From Candidatus Desulfovibrio intestinipullorum (GTDB lineage: Bacteria; Desulfobacterota; Desulfovibrionia; Desulfovibrionales; Desulfovibrionaceae): DNA of 59,614 nt. The stretch is taken from positions 1-59,614 of the forward strand of contig DXHV01000015.1 in assembly GCA_019113165.1 (NCBI GenBank), read 5' to 3'. The notes beneath the pieces are model-generated. The model was not told the DNA's origin. It was given only the letters and a program-made list of their open reading frames with translations, and ran no database searches. Within the stretch, counting starts at the first letter, position 1. Every line of letters starts with the position of its first letter. The translations under genes and the position numbers were made by a program. Positions 26,411 through 39,391 of this stretch are shown one piece after another.

Positions 26411-28324
26411 TTACATGTTCTTGCGATCAATGATGTCCTGATTGCGGACAAGAATCTTGCTCTTGCTCACAAGATTCTCCATGAAGGCCTGGAACAGACC
26501 ATCGGCCCGTTCGCGCTGAGTCAAATTGACCATGATGCCTTCAAACTGCTGCCATTCCTGATCAGCAGGATCCTGGATCTGCACCACACGGCAAATCAGG
26601 GCGCCACTGCCATCGGCTGTGGCCACGGTGAAGACGGTGGGCAGCCACTTCCTGGCTTCTGCCTTGAAGATGGCCTCTTCCAGCTCGGCCTGCGGCATGA
26701 AAGGCTTCACGCTGGCGCCCCTGTCCACGGGTTCGGAAAGCTTCAGCTGCTTCTTCCATGCGTCGGCAAGTTCCGTGCCGGCGCTCTTCAGAACGCCTTC
26801 GAGCTCGGTCTTGGCCGCTTCCAGGCCAGCAGCAGAACGCAGCCTGGCAATCACGTCGCTGCGGACTTCGTCCAGGGACTTGAAGGTTGCAGGGCTGTTC
26901 TCGACAACGCGGGCAATGATGTACTGTTCCCCGGCTTCCAGTGGCACGTCCAGGGGCTGATTCACGCCAGTGGACATGATGGTCTGGGCAGCCTCGGGCG
27001 TAACCTTCAGTGTGGAAATCAGCTCTTCCCGACTCAGCAGGCCGGATTCCCTGGCTTCCAGACCACGTGCCTTTGCGGCCTCGGCCAGAGGCTTGCCAAG
27101 GATGTTGTCCTCGGTCAGGGCGTCCAGAATGTCGCTCAGCTTGTCCCTGCTCTCCTCGGCTGCCACGGCCTGGCGCACACTGGCTTCTGCCTCGGCAAAG
27201 GTCTGGGTGGAGGCAGGCTTCCTGCCGCTCACCAGAATAAGGTGGAAGCCGAATTCGCTGCGCACGGGCTTGGTGACTACGCCCTGTTCGGCAGCAAAGG
27301 CAGCCTCTTCAAAGGCAGGCACGGTCATGCCGCGGGTAATCCAGCCAATGCGTCCGCCCTTGTCGGCAGCATTGGGGGGATTGTGCACATCGGCCACGGC
27401 AGCAAAGTCCTTGCCCGATGCAAGTTCCTGCTCAATGGCGGCAACCTGTTCCTGAGCCTTGGCGACGGCGTCTTCCTTTGCATTCTTGTCGACGGGAACG
27501 AGGATGTGGGCAACCTCAACGCTTTCAGGAACATTGAAGCGATCCTTGTTCCTTTCGTACCAGGCACGGGCCGCTTCCTCGGTCACGCTCTCGGGCTTCA
27601 CAATGCTCAGGGGATCGACCTCTATGTACTGAACACTTGCCTTCTGGGGAATAGCGTATTCAATCTTGTGTTCTTCGTAGTATTTGCTGATGTCCGCATC
27701 CGCAGGGGCGTAGGCAGCAGTCTTTTCGCTGTCTGCCGGTACATAGATGTATTCGATCACACGCTTCTGACGCAGGAAGTTGAAACGTGCCCTGGCTTCG
27801 GTGACATCGCTCCAGCTGCCGGCCGAAACAAAGGCCACCATCTTTTCCTGCAGCAGACGTCTGGTCAGATCCTCTTCAAACTGGGCCGGAGACTGGCGGC
27901 TGGACTCGAGGACCTTCTTGTAGCGCTCGGGGTCGAAGCGACCCTGCTCGTCCTGGAAGATCTGCATGTCGCCCACGTAGAGACGCAGCTCATAGGGAGA
28001 AACATCCAGATTGTTCCTTCTGGCTTCCTGGTTGATGAGCGTTTCCGTCACCAGGGTCTGGAAGACCTGACGTCCAAGCTGTGTTTTTTCCTCGGCAGTC
28101 CACTTCTTTCTCGGCGACTGCTGATTGATGGCTTCCTCGGCATTGCGGTAGGCCATTTCGAACTGCTGGTAGGTAATGGGCTCGTCATTGACCGTACCGA
28201 CCACATTGACATTTCCGGTTTCAGTAAAACTGCCTATGCCCCAAAAGACAAACACCAGAATAATGACGCCAAAGGCCACTTTAACGCCGAAGGATTGTGC
28301 GTTGGAGCGAATTATATCAAGCAT
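26411..28324 (-). CDS. ppiD: PpiD/SurA-type membrane-anchored peptidyl-prolyl isomerase
   Basis: 637 aa. N-terminal cytoplasmic stub and one membrane helix (FGVKVAFGVIILVFVFWGIGSF), SurA_N-like segment, then a parvulin domain (VAHILVPVDKNAKE…GGRIGWITRGMTVPAFEEAAF…SEFGFHLILVSGRKP, about 265-370), then a long helical C-terminal part. PpiD helps outer membrane and periplasmic proteins fold at the translocon exit. It is the last gene before the large AT-rich gap and reads away from it. Confidence 0.92.
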   Translation of the reverse strand: MLDIIRSNAQSFGVKVAFGVIILVFVFWGIGSFTETGNVNVVGTVNDEPITYQQFEMAYRNAEEAINQQSPRKKWTAEEKTQLGRQVFQTLVTETLINQEARRNNLDVSPYELRLYVGDMQIFQDEQGRFDPERYKKVLESSRQSPAQFEEDLTRRLLQEKMVAFVSAGSWSDVTEARARFNFLRQKRVIEYIYVPADSEKTAAYAPADADISKYYEEHKIEYAIPQKASVQYIEVDPLSIVKPESVTEEAARAWYERNKDRFNVPESVEVAHILVPVDKNAKEDAVAKAQEQVAAIEQELASGKDFAAVADVHNPPNAADKGGRIGWITRGMTVPAFEEAAFAAEQGVVTKPVRSEFGFHLILVSGRKPASTQTFAEAEASVRQAVAAEESRDKLSDILDALTEDNILGKPLAEAAKARGLEARESGLLSREELISTLKVTPEAAQTIMSTGVNQPLDVPLEAGEQYIIARVVENSPATFKSLDEVRSDVIARLRSAAGLEAAKTELEGVLKSAGTELADAWKKQLKLSEPVDRGASVKPFMPQAELEEAIFKAEARKWLPTVFTVATADGSGALICRVVQIQDPADQEWQQFEGIMVNLTQRERADGLFQAFMENLVSKSKILVRNQDIIDRKNM

Positions 28325-28743
28325 TGGATCACCCGGGATTCAAATAGGGATGGGAAGAAAAGGCTGAAGAATCAGGCCCGCGTTGTGACGGTTTCCTGTT
28401 TCCGGAAGATCGGTTCCCCTGAAGACAAGGAGACATGCCAGGCCTGTCTGACAAAGCCCCATGGGAAAGATGGCTCCCAAGAGACCTGCTGCACCCTCAA
28501 GAAAGCATGCACGCAGTCACGCCGGACAGCGAACACGGGAAGTGCAGCACGCTAAATACCTAAAAAACCGTGCCCTCGCAACAGGACACTTTGGAGCTCT
28601 TCCCCTTTATCATTGAAATCATAATGACTTACCCCAACACGTGCGTGCGAGCCACCCGCCAGGCCTGTTCCTCCTCTTCATCCGCAAAAACTGGAAAACA
28701 GACAGTGCACACTCCCTGCGCACGACAGAACAAGAGATTCTAA

Positions 28744-28906
28744 TTGGTGCACTTCAAATCTATTTCAGATAATTCAATATATTAGCAGGATTTTCATCCT
28801 TTCTGTCCTGGAAAATCCTGCATCAAACATTCCACACCAAAAATCATGTTCAAGATTGCACCAATCATAAAACACCAAAACAGGATTTTTTTACACATTT
28901 GGTGCA
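28744..28906. repeat. Cluster of TGCACCAA-type motifs
   Basis: TTGGTGCA at 28744-28751 and 28899-28906 (minus orientation), TGCACCAA at 28857-28864, and relaxed copies CACACCAA (28833) and ACACCAAA (28872). A further GGCACCAA is at 29380. The same octamer is repeated four times at 4856-4925. Confidence 0.5.
28785..28821. repeat. 11-bp perfect inverted repeat
   Basis: GCAGGATTTTC (28785-28795) and GAAAATCCTGC (28811-28821) with 15-nt loop. No T run follows. Another CAGGATTTTTT lies at 28881. It could be a protein site or RNA hairpin. Confidence 0.5.
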
Positions 28907-29050
28907 CAATCAAAATACAAAATTTCACTAAAAAGAGAACCACACAAGACAGGCTCTGACCGGACAGTCTCTACCTCTTATAAGAAAAAAAATAAGAAAA
29001 TCAATGCAGAGCAACAAAAAAAGCCTCAGGTTCATACCCTGCAGAATAGT

Positions 29051-29064
29051 TCACCAATTGGTGA
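29051..29064. promoter_or_regulatory. 14-bp perfect palindrome with CACCAA half-sites
   Basis: TCACCAATTGGTGA. It consists of two abutting CACCAA half-sites in inverted orientation, related to the TGCACCAA repeats nearby, and looks like a dimer operator. Confidence 0.45.
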
Positions 29065-29353
29065 TGACACAGAACAGAAAATGCTCTGTAGAGCGGAGAA
29101 AAGACGTGAACTCGCCCCATGTATGCGTAGCTTTATTATTACACGAATTTTTGTATTTTCTTCTGGTAAACCAGATTTTTCTTTCAATTGTACTGTCCAG
29201 ATTTTTTAACGACAAATCCTTTCTGTGCCAGAATGCGAAGCCAGACGTCTATCATTTATTTTACAAATAATAACAAGAAGTTAACATTGATAAGAACAGA
29301 TTGCGAACATTGTCTGATTATTTTTATCAAATAATTCCAAAACTATAACATAT

Positions 29354-29362
29354 TTATCGACA
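29354..29362 (+). promoter_or_regulatory. DnaA-box-like sequence
   Basis: TTATCGACA, one mismatch from TTATCCACA. A second identical copy is at 29989-29997. Confidence 0.35.
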
Positions 29363-29988
29363 TTTTGTTCAAACCAGGTGGCACCAAAAAAATGCACCTG
29401 TTTGTTACTTCTGTCGCAATGTCAGGGGTGCGTGTCTTGTCACTAGGCGAGCACATTCCATAAAAAATACAAATGTTCAAATAAGATAGATATTTTACAA
29501 ACATTTTTGTGCGTCTTTCACCATTGTCTGTGTCTGATGTCACCATTCTCAGAGGCATCAGCTCTCTTGGACATGGATGGATCATATCACTTATATCCTT
29601 TTGAGATTTCAGCCTTTTCATATACGAACATCGATCCAGACTGACTGTTTTCCCCCTCTCTTCCCGACTGGAGAGAATATGCCAGCCTTCAGAAAGAAAA
29701 CAAAATATTTTCGTGTGTTATGAAGATTCTTCTGAACTCTGTATACTGGTAAAAATAAAAGATTTCAAAATATTATATAAGATACTAACAAAATGACCAT
29801 GTTTTATCCATCAGATCTAGTGAAAAGATCTGAAAACAAAGGTACTTGAAGCTGTTTTCGACATGAAAGTCATGCCCATCCCAGACAAGTGTCTGCACTG
29901 ATATAAAAAAGTTAAAAAATACCAGGACTATATCTGACAAGAAAGCATCTGTTCTCTTTTATCAGGTATTTCAAAGAAGTTAGCAATG

Positions 29989-29997
29989 TTATCGACA
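29989..29997 (+). promoter_or_regulatory. DnaA-box-like sequence (second copy)
   Basis: TTATCGACA again, in the same orientation 635 bp downstream of the first copy. Confidence 0.35.
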
Positions 29998-30035
29998 ACG
30001 AAACAGTTTTTTAGAGGAATTTTAAATGAGATTAT

Positions 30036-30217
30036 AAAAACTTGGACGAGTTGGAAACATTCAGTCCGGTTTTGCGACCATGGTGCATCAAAAGAAGGTT
30101 TGTCACTTATCAGGACCTGTTCAAAAAACTGTATGAGTCTGGGGAATTGCCCGTCCCTTTCGACAGCCCTGGACTGGTGAAAATCCCGTGTTCCTTATGT
30201 ATTCCAAGTAATTAGCC
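30036..30217 (+). pseudogene. Possible short protein remnant, unknown family
   Basis: A 60-codon stretch in one plus frame reads like real protein (…LDELETFSPVLRPW…RRFVTYQDLFKKLYESGELPVPF…) and ends at TAG near 30217. A TGA lies just upstream, the frame lacks an ATG, and the N-terminal part is missing or elsewhere. I do not recognise a family. It could be chance. Confidence 0.25.
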
Positions 30218-30281
30218 CAGATAATGACAGCACTTCCTGTCAGAGGCACAAATTTTTTCACATATTTCAAATAAATAGCTC

Positions 30282-30295
30282 ATTTGTGCACAAAT
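30282..30295. promoter_or_regulatory. 14-bp perfect palindrome
   Basis: ATTTGTGCACAAAT. The form TTTGTGCACAAA resembles a dimeric regulator or replication-factor site; the core GTGCAC is shared with the TTGGTGCAC motifs upstream. Confidence 0.45.
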
Positions 30296-30441
30296 TATTG
30301 ACGCACTGTCCCATCCTGTCTGCCAGACTCCCTGATACATATATCAATAGCTTGCCATCATTGCTCTTTTTTGCTGAAGCACATGCGTATTTTTTTTAAA
30401 TGATCAAAAAATTCCAAGTTATTATCTAAGATAGACACAAG

Positions 30442-30555
30442 TTGTGAACATTTTTTTGAGTTAGGAACAATTTGTTAAAATTAGGAACATTCTGGTGACA
30501 GATTTTTTGTTTCGTTATCGAAATATTGTTCCTAACTTGTCATTTATGTTCGTAA
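30442..30555. repeat. Symmetric array of TTAGGAACA-type 9-mers
   Basis: Forward copies: TTGTGAACA 30442, TTAGGAACA 30461, TTAGGAACA 30481 (spacing 19 and 20 bp). Reverse copies: TTAGGAACA 30527-30535 and TTACGAACA 30547-30555 (spacing 20 bp). Roughly two helical turns separate neighbours, so bound proteins would lie on one face of the helix. Looser relatives (TTGCGAACA 29301, ATACGAACA 29622) occur further upstream. Confidence 0.6.
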
Positions 30556-31619
30556 ACCACACCCGAAAACGACATATGAAAATCAATTATTTCATAGGCT
30601 TGATAAAAAAAGGGACAAAAGAACACAGCCCTATCTTCTTCTCCTCTTTTCTTTTAAAAGAAATTTACCAAAAGACACCCATGGCCGGACGTCATGGGCA
30701 GACATGAAGGGACTGTCAGAGACATACTGGACAGAGAACTCTGAGAGGGCTGTAGAGGGCTGAGTTGTGCGACTGCACAAGAACCCAGAGAAGCAGGTTT
30801 CGGGATGCCAGGTGTGCTTTCTGGAAGTGTCTTGCAGGGGACCGAAAGGAACACTCTGCAGCTCTGCAGCAAGGAGAGGCATTGGCGGACAGTTTGGAGG
30901 GACAAGCCTGTCTGCTGGATGGCTGGACAGGACAAGCGACAGACGTGAGAGGAAGAGCTGCACGAGGATGGCTGAGGTCCAGAATTCAGGCCGCTGACCG
31001 GACAGAGCTCTGTGGGCAGACAGCCAGGGGACCCCTTAAAAAGTCAAAAATTATAAAGGGGTTACTTTCTTGATCTTTCCTTGTCCTTCTGCTAAATATC
31101 TTCCTTGAAAAAAATCAGGCAGTCCTTTTGTGAAAAAGTTAATTTTTTCAAAGGCCTACCCTGGTTCTCCCGGCTCTTTTCACGTGAAGCTGCTTGTGTC
31201 TGCGCAATTGTGTCTGCACAGGGAGCGCTGAAAGGCAGACCCCCTTCCTGTTCCTGCTTCTCAAAAGAAATGCTTCCCTGACCTCAGGTCATGGAATTTT
31301 TTTTGGGAGGCTTCCTTATTTTTCATTGGCCCCTTTCAGCTGTTCCGGAAGAACATGTACCTGCGTACCCTGCTCAGACTTCTTCTCCTGCTAAGGAACG
31401 ATGAGCCAGTCCAGAGAATGTTCCTTCTGGATTGTCCTCAGGATACGATCTGCATTCTTTCAAGTAGTCTTTCGTTCATTGTGTCTGACGTGCATGGAAA
31501 CATGTCCTGAGAACGCAATTTGAAACTGAAATTTGTTTTGGTCTGAGTGTCTTTTCTTCACATCAATCGCAAAAGAAAAGCTGTTTCTCTTGAATACGGC
31601 TTTGGTAAAGTAGAAGAAA

Positions 31620-35176
<3,557 letters not shown>

Positions 35177-35263
35177 GAGCGAGTCCGGCTCTTTTCCGAC
35201 AGCATATCCTGTCTGCCCGTTTGTAGTGCTCTTTCTTTGTATGCCTAGCTATTCGAGGATATT

Positions 35264-37714
35264 GTGAACAACGTTCTCAGTGCAAATCAGATTGATATAG
35301 AAAAAGAACTTCGCCGCTCCTATCTGGAATATTCCCTTTCTGTCATTATCGGCCGTGCCATTCCTGACGCCCGAGATGGTCTGAAGCCCGTGCACAGGCG
35401 CATTCTGTACGCCATGTCCGAGCTCGGAAACGTCTACAACAGGGCGCACAAGAAGTCTGCACGCGTCGTCGGTGACGTTATAGGTAAGTATCATCCCCAT
35501 GGCGACTTCGCCGTGTACGATGCCCTGGTGCGTCTGGCTCAGGACTTCAGCATGCGCGATCCCCTGGTGGATGGCCAGGGCAACTTCGGCTCCATTGATG
35601 GCGACTCTCCTGCAGCCATGCGATACACAGAAGTGCGCATGTCCAGGCTGGCCGGCGAGTTTCTGACGGATATCGAAAAGAATACCGTCGACTTCAGGCC
35701 GAACTACGATGGTTCTCTGGATGAGCCGTCCATCCTGCCCACCAAGGTGCCCAACCTGCTGCTCAACGGCTCTTCCGGTATTGCCGTGGGCATGGCCACC
35801 AACATCCCCACCCACAACCTGGGTGAACTGTGCGATGCCCTGCTGGTCCTGCTGGACAATCCCGAGGCGTCCGTGGACGAGCTTATGGAGCACGTCAAGG
35901 GACCCGACTTCCCCACCAGAGGCTTTGTCTATACGGGCAAGGGGCTGGCCGACGCCTACCGCACAGGCCGCGGCACCGTCAAAATCCGCGGCAAGGTGGA
36001 GATTGAGGATCGCAACAAGAACAGCAAGGCTATCGTCATCAGGGAAATTCCCTATGGCGTGAACAAGTCCATGCTGGTGAAGAAGATCTCTACTCTCATC
36101 AATGAACGCAAGATTGATGGTGTCGTGGATCTGCGCGATGAATCGGACCGCAAGGGCATACGCATTGTGCTTGACCTGCGCCGTGGCGTCATTCCGGACA
36201 TCATCACGAACTATCTCTACAAGTATACAGCCCTGGAGACGAGCTTCGGCATCAACATGCTGGCGGTGGTGGACAACCGTCCCGTGCTGCTCAATTTGAA
36301 GACAGCACTTGCCTGCTTCCTGGATTTCAGAAAGGAAGTCGTCATCCGCAGAACTCGCTTTGATCTGCAGAAATCCGAGGCCAGGGCGCACATCCTGCGC
36401 GGCCTGCGCATAGCCATCGACAATATCGATGAGGTCGTGCGCCTCATCCGTGCTTCGTCCAGTCCGGACGAGGCACGCAGGGGACTGATGGAACGCTTCG
36501 GCCTGGACGACATTCAGGCCAAGGCCATCCTGGACATGCGCCTGCAGCGCCTGACCGGCCTGCAGCGCGAGGAGATCGAAAGCGAATATAGGGAACTGCT
36601 GAAGAATATCGAGTACTTCAAGTCTATTCTCTCCGACGCGTCCATCCTGCGCGGTGTCATCCGCGAGGAAGTGCAGACCATCAAGGACACCTATGCCACG
36701 CCGAGGCGCAGTGTCATCGTGGCCGAAGAGGCCAGCGGCATTGATGTGGAAGATCTCATTGCTGATGATGAAGTGGTCATCACCCTGTCCAGGCGCGGCT
36801 ACATCAAGCGCACAAGCCTTGAAAACTATCAGCAGCAGCATCGCGGCGGCAAGGGCATATCCGGCGTGCACACGTCCGAAGACGACTATGTGCAGGATTT
36901 CCTGACCACGACCAACCATCAGTTCCTGTGCCTCTTTACCAATAAGGGACGCATGTATCAGCTGAAGGTGCACAAGGTGCCCGAAGGCAGCCGCACGGCC
37001 AAGGGTGTGCACATCAACAACCTCATCCCCCTGGGCGAAGAGGAATGGGTGACCAATGTGCTTGCCCTGCGCACGTTCAGCGAGGACAAGTTCTTCTTCT
37101 TTGTCACCAAGTCCGGCATGGTCAAGCGCTCCCAGGCTTCGCTCTACGCCCGCAACAACAGAAACGGCATCATTGCCCTTTCCATGAAGGAGAATGACAG
37201 CCTGGTGCTTGTCCGCCCCCTGAGGGAGGACGATCATACCGTGCTCATCACCAAGCTCGGTAATGCCATACGCTTCTCCTGCAGCGAGGTGCGGGCCATG
37301 GGCAGGAATGCCGTTGGCGTGAAGGGCATCTCCCTCAAGCAGAATGACGAGGTGGTGGCGGCCGTCATTCTCAAGGGCACGGACATGACTACAACCATCA
37401 TGTCCATTTCCGAGAAGGGCTATGGAAAACGCTCTTCCGCAGACCTCTACCGTCTGCAGTCCCGCGGTGGTTCGGGCATCATCAATTTCAGAATCACCAA
37501 CAAGACGGGCAATGTCGTGACGGCCATGCCTGTCAAGGATTCGGACGGACTTGTGGTCCTGACATCCACCAACAAGATAATCCGTATCAGCGTCAGTGAC
37601 GTGAACATGACAAGCAGAGCGACAATGGGGGTCAAGGTGGTCAACCTGGACGCCGGAGCCCATGTTGTGGCCTGTGATCGCATTGATGATGGTGCAAGTG
37701 TTGTCAGCGAGTAA
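35264..37714 (+). CDS. gyrA: DNA gyrase subunit A
   Basis: 816 aa. GTG start at 35264 with CGAGGA nearby. Catalytic Tyr in [31 protein letters not shown] at the N-terminus; GyrA box [10 protein letters not shown] (QRRGGKG consensus with one change) in the C-terminal beta-pinwheel. It cuts and rejoins DNA in gyrase. 87 bp downstream of gyrB. Confidence 0.97.
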   Translation: MNNVLSANQIDIEKELRRSYLEYSLSVIIGRAIPDARDGLKPVHRRILYAMSELGNVYNRAHKKSARVVGDVIGKYHPHGDFAVYDALVRLAQDFSMRDPLVDGQGNFGSIDGDSPAAMRYTEVRMSRLAGEFLTDIEKNTVDFRPNYDGSLDEPSILPTKVPNLLLNGSSGIAVGMATNIPTHNLGELCDALLVLLDNPEASVDELMEHVKGPDFPTRGFVYTGKGLADAYRTGRGTVKIRGKVEIEDRNKNSKAIVIREIPYGVNKSMLVKKISTLINERKIDGVVDLRDESDRKGIRIVLDLRRGVIPDIITNYLYKYTALETSFGINMLAVVDNRPVLLNLKTALACFLDFRKEVVIRRTRFDLQKSEARAHILRGLRIAIDNIDEVVRLIRASSSPDEARRGLMERFGLDDIQAKAILDMRLQRLTGLQREEIESEYRELLKNIEYFKSILSDASILRGVIREEVQTIKDTYATPRRSVIVAEEASGIDVEDLIADDEVVITLSRRGYIKRTSLENYQQQHRGGKGISGVHTSEDDYVQDFLTTTNHQFLCLFTNKGRMYQLKVHKVPEGSRTAKGVHINNLIPLGEEEWVTNVLALRTFSEDKFFFFVTKSGMVKRSQASLYARNNRNGIIALSMKENDSLVLVRPLREDDHTVLITKLGNAIRFSCSEVRAMGRNAVGVKGISLKQNDEVVAAVILKGTDMTTTIMSISEKGYGKRSSADLYRLQSRGGSGIINFRITNKTGNVVTAMPVKDSDGLVVLTSTNKIIRISVSDVNMTSRATMGVKVVNLDAGAHVVACDRIDDGASVVSE

Positions 37715-37761
37715 GTGCCTCTGCTGACAGCGCTCCTCAACTTGGTACTTTTTTGCAAACA

Positions 37762-37796
37762 CCGCAGTCATGCCCAGGGTGCGGGCATGACTGCGG
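37762..37796. repeat. 14-bp perfect hairpin in the purF leader
   Basis: CCGCAGTCATGCCC / GGGCATGACTGCGG, loop AGGGTGC, 20 bp before the purF start. No T run follows immediately (GAAGGGGCTTTGTTTT). It could end gyrA transcription, or act on purF translation or transcription; see finding. Confidence 0.7.
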
Positions 37797-37815
37797 AAGG
37801 GGCTTTGTTTTCACT

Positions 37816-39207
37816 ATGATCCATCACAGCTGTGGTCTTTTTGCTGTTTACGGACACGAGGACGCCTCACGTCTGACGTACTTCGGTCTGTATGCCCAGC
37901 AGCACAGGGGACAGGAAAGTTGCGGCATTGTCAGCAGGGCAGAGGACGGTCACTGCTATCAGTACAAGGGGATGGGGCTTGTGCCGGATGTCTTTGAAGA
38001 AAAGCATCTGCAGAAGCTCAAGGGCACCGTTGCCCTGGGCCATGTGCGCTACTCGACGACGGGACGTCCCTCCATCATCAATGCCCAGCCGCTCATGATC
38101 CATTACAAGGACAAGTACATTGCCATTGCCCACAATGGCAATCTCGTCAATGCCGTGGATCTGCGTCGTGAACTTGAGGATGACGGTGCCGTGTTCATGG
38201 CAACAAGCGATACGGAAGTCATCATGCATGTCTTTGTCCGCGAGCTTGCCAAGCACGATGTCATTGACGCGGTTCGTGCCACCTGCAACAAGCTGCGCGG
38301 TGCCTACTGCCTGCTCTTCCTTATCGATGACACCCTGGTGGCCGTGCGCGATCCCTACGGATTCCACCCCCTGTCCCTTGGGCGTCTCGACAAGGCTCCG
38401 GTCCTGGCCTCCGAGACCTGTGCCTTCGATCTCATGGAAGCAGAGTACGAACACAACATTCGCCCCGGCGAAATGTACGTCATTTCTCCCGACGGAGAAA
38501 TGAGCCTCAATCTGACGGACAACATGCCCGAACGGCCCAGGCAGTGCATCTTCGAGCTCGTCTACTTCGCACGGCCCGATTCCTATATCTTTGGTGAGCA
38601 GGTGTATCAGTGCCGCAAGCAGATGGGCTGGCAGCTTGCCCACGAGTCCACGCCTGATGCGGACTTCATCATGCCCTTCCCGGATTCCGGGGTCTATCCG
38701 GCCATTGGCTTTGCCCAGAGTGCGGAAATTCCCTATGAACATGCCATGATCCGCAACCACTACGTGGGACGTACCTTCATCCAGCCCAGCCAGAGCATGC
38801 GCAACTTTGGCGTGCGGGTCAAAATCAATCCCGTGCGGGAAATGATAGACGGCAAGCGCATCTGCATCGTGGACGACTCCATTGTCCGCGGCACCACCAT
38901 GAGCACACGAGTGAAAAAGCTGCGTGAACTCGGTGCCAAGGAAGTCCATATCCGCATTTCCTGTCCGCCTGTTCGTTTTCCCTGTTATTATGGCATCGAC
39001 TTTGCTTCTCCCAAGGAACTCATTGCTGCCAATTACAGCCTCGACGAAATCAAGAAGATCCTTGATGTGGATTCTCTTCACTTTCTGAGCAAGGAAGGAC
39101 TGCTTCGTTCGGTCATGCATGAAGACCAGTATTGTACAGCCTGTTTTGACGGTGATTATCCCGTCAAGCCCTGTTCTCTGTATGGAAAATTCGGCCTCGA
39201 AAGCTGA
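37816..39207 (+). CDS. purF: Amidophosphoribosyltransferase
   Basis: 463 aa. First committed enzyme of purine synthesis (PRPP + Gln to phosphoribosylamine). The N-terminus reads MIHHSCGLFAVYG, so Cys6 would be exposed after removal of a short propeptide; QQHRGQESCGI and the PRPP loop CIVDDSIVRGTTMS are present, and the C-terminal cysteines (CYYGID, CTACF) fit the Fe-S type found in Bacillus PurF. The start at ATG 37816 follows the hairpin. No other purine gene is adjacent. Confidence 0.95.
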   Translation: MIHHSCGLFAVYGHEDASRLTYFGLYAQQHRGQESCGIVSRAEDGHCYQYKGMGLVPDVFEEKHLQKLKGTVALGHVRYSTTGRPSIINAQPLMIHYKDKYIAIAHNGNLVNAVDLRRELEDDGAVFMATSDTEVIMHVFVRELAKHDVIDAVRATCNKLRGAYCLLFLIDDTLVAVRDPYGFHPLSLGRLDKAPVLASETCAFDLMEAEYEHNIRPGEMYVISPDGEMSLNLTDNMPERPRQCIFELVYFARPDSYIFGEQVYQCRKQMGWQLAHESTPDADFIMPFPDSGVYPAIGFAQSAEIPYEHAMIRNHYVGRTFIQPSQSMRNFGVRVKINPVREMIDGKRICIVDDSIVRGTTMSTRVKKLRELGAKEVHIRISCPPVRFPCYYGIDFASPKELIAANYSLDEIKKILDVDSLHFLSKEGLLRSVMHEDQYCTACFDGDYPVKPCSLYGKFGLES

Positions 39208-39259
39208 GTGACAACAGTCTTCTGCATTTGACAAAAATTGTGCCCCCTTGCATCATACC

Positions 39260-39285
39260 AAGCCCCTGATGACCGTCAGGGGCTT
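39260..39285. repeat. 10-bp hairpin between purF and hisS
   Basis: AAGCCCCTGA / TCAGGGGCTT with 6-nt loop, 52 bp after purF. No T run; possible weak terminator or RNA-stability hairpin. Confidence 0.5.
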
Positions 39286-39391
39286 GAGGTGTCTGTACAG
39301 GCGTGCATGACAATGCTCTCTTCCCAAATCGACAGACAGGAGGTTCAGTGCTCCTGTGCCCGGCACAAGGCACTGAAAAATCAACCATTCT

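Larger units (their letters stand above)
28325..31619. other. 3.3-kb AT-rich gene-poor region, candidate replication origin region
   Basis: No reading frame here looks like a real gene except a short remnant (30036-30217). The stretch is far AT-richer than neighbouring genes except 30.68-31.03 kb. It contains clustered CACCAA half-sites, two 14-bp perfect palindromes, five TTAGGAACA-type boxes in a symmetric array, and two TTATCGACA sequences one mismatch from the DnaA box TTATCCACA. dnaN-gyrB-gyrA follow directly. Genes on the left read leftwards and on the right rightwards for 14 kb. Together with nearby parAB/parS this suggests that oriC is here or close by; dnaA itself is absent. Confidence 0.6.

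Noticed and set aside
29004-29270. Open frame of 88 codons in the AT-rich gap.
   Set aside because: No ribosome site of quality, low-complexity residue use typical of AT-rich chance frames, and no recognisable motif.
31176-31191. Fifth parS-like site CTTTTCACGTGAAGCT upstream of dnaN.
   Set aside because: Only 12 of 16 positions match; the core CACGTG alone is not enough to call a ParB site.
35249-37771. Very long minus-strand frame opposite gyrA, and similar mirror frames opposite gyrB, purF, aspS and rnf genes.
   Set aside because: They are antisense shadows produced by GC-rich codon use of clear, conserved genes.
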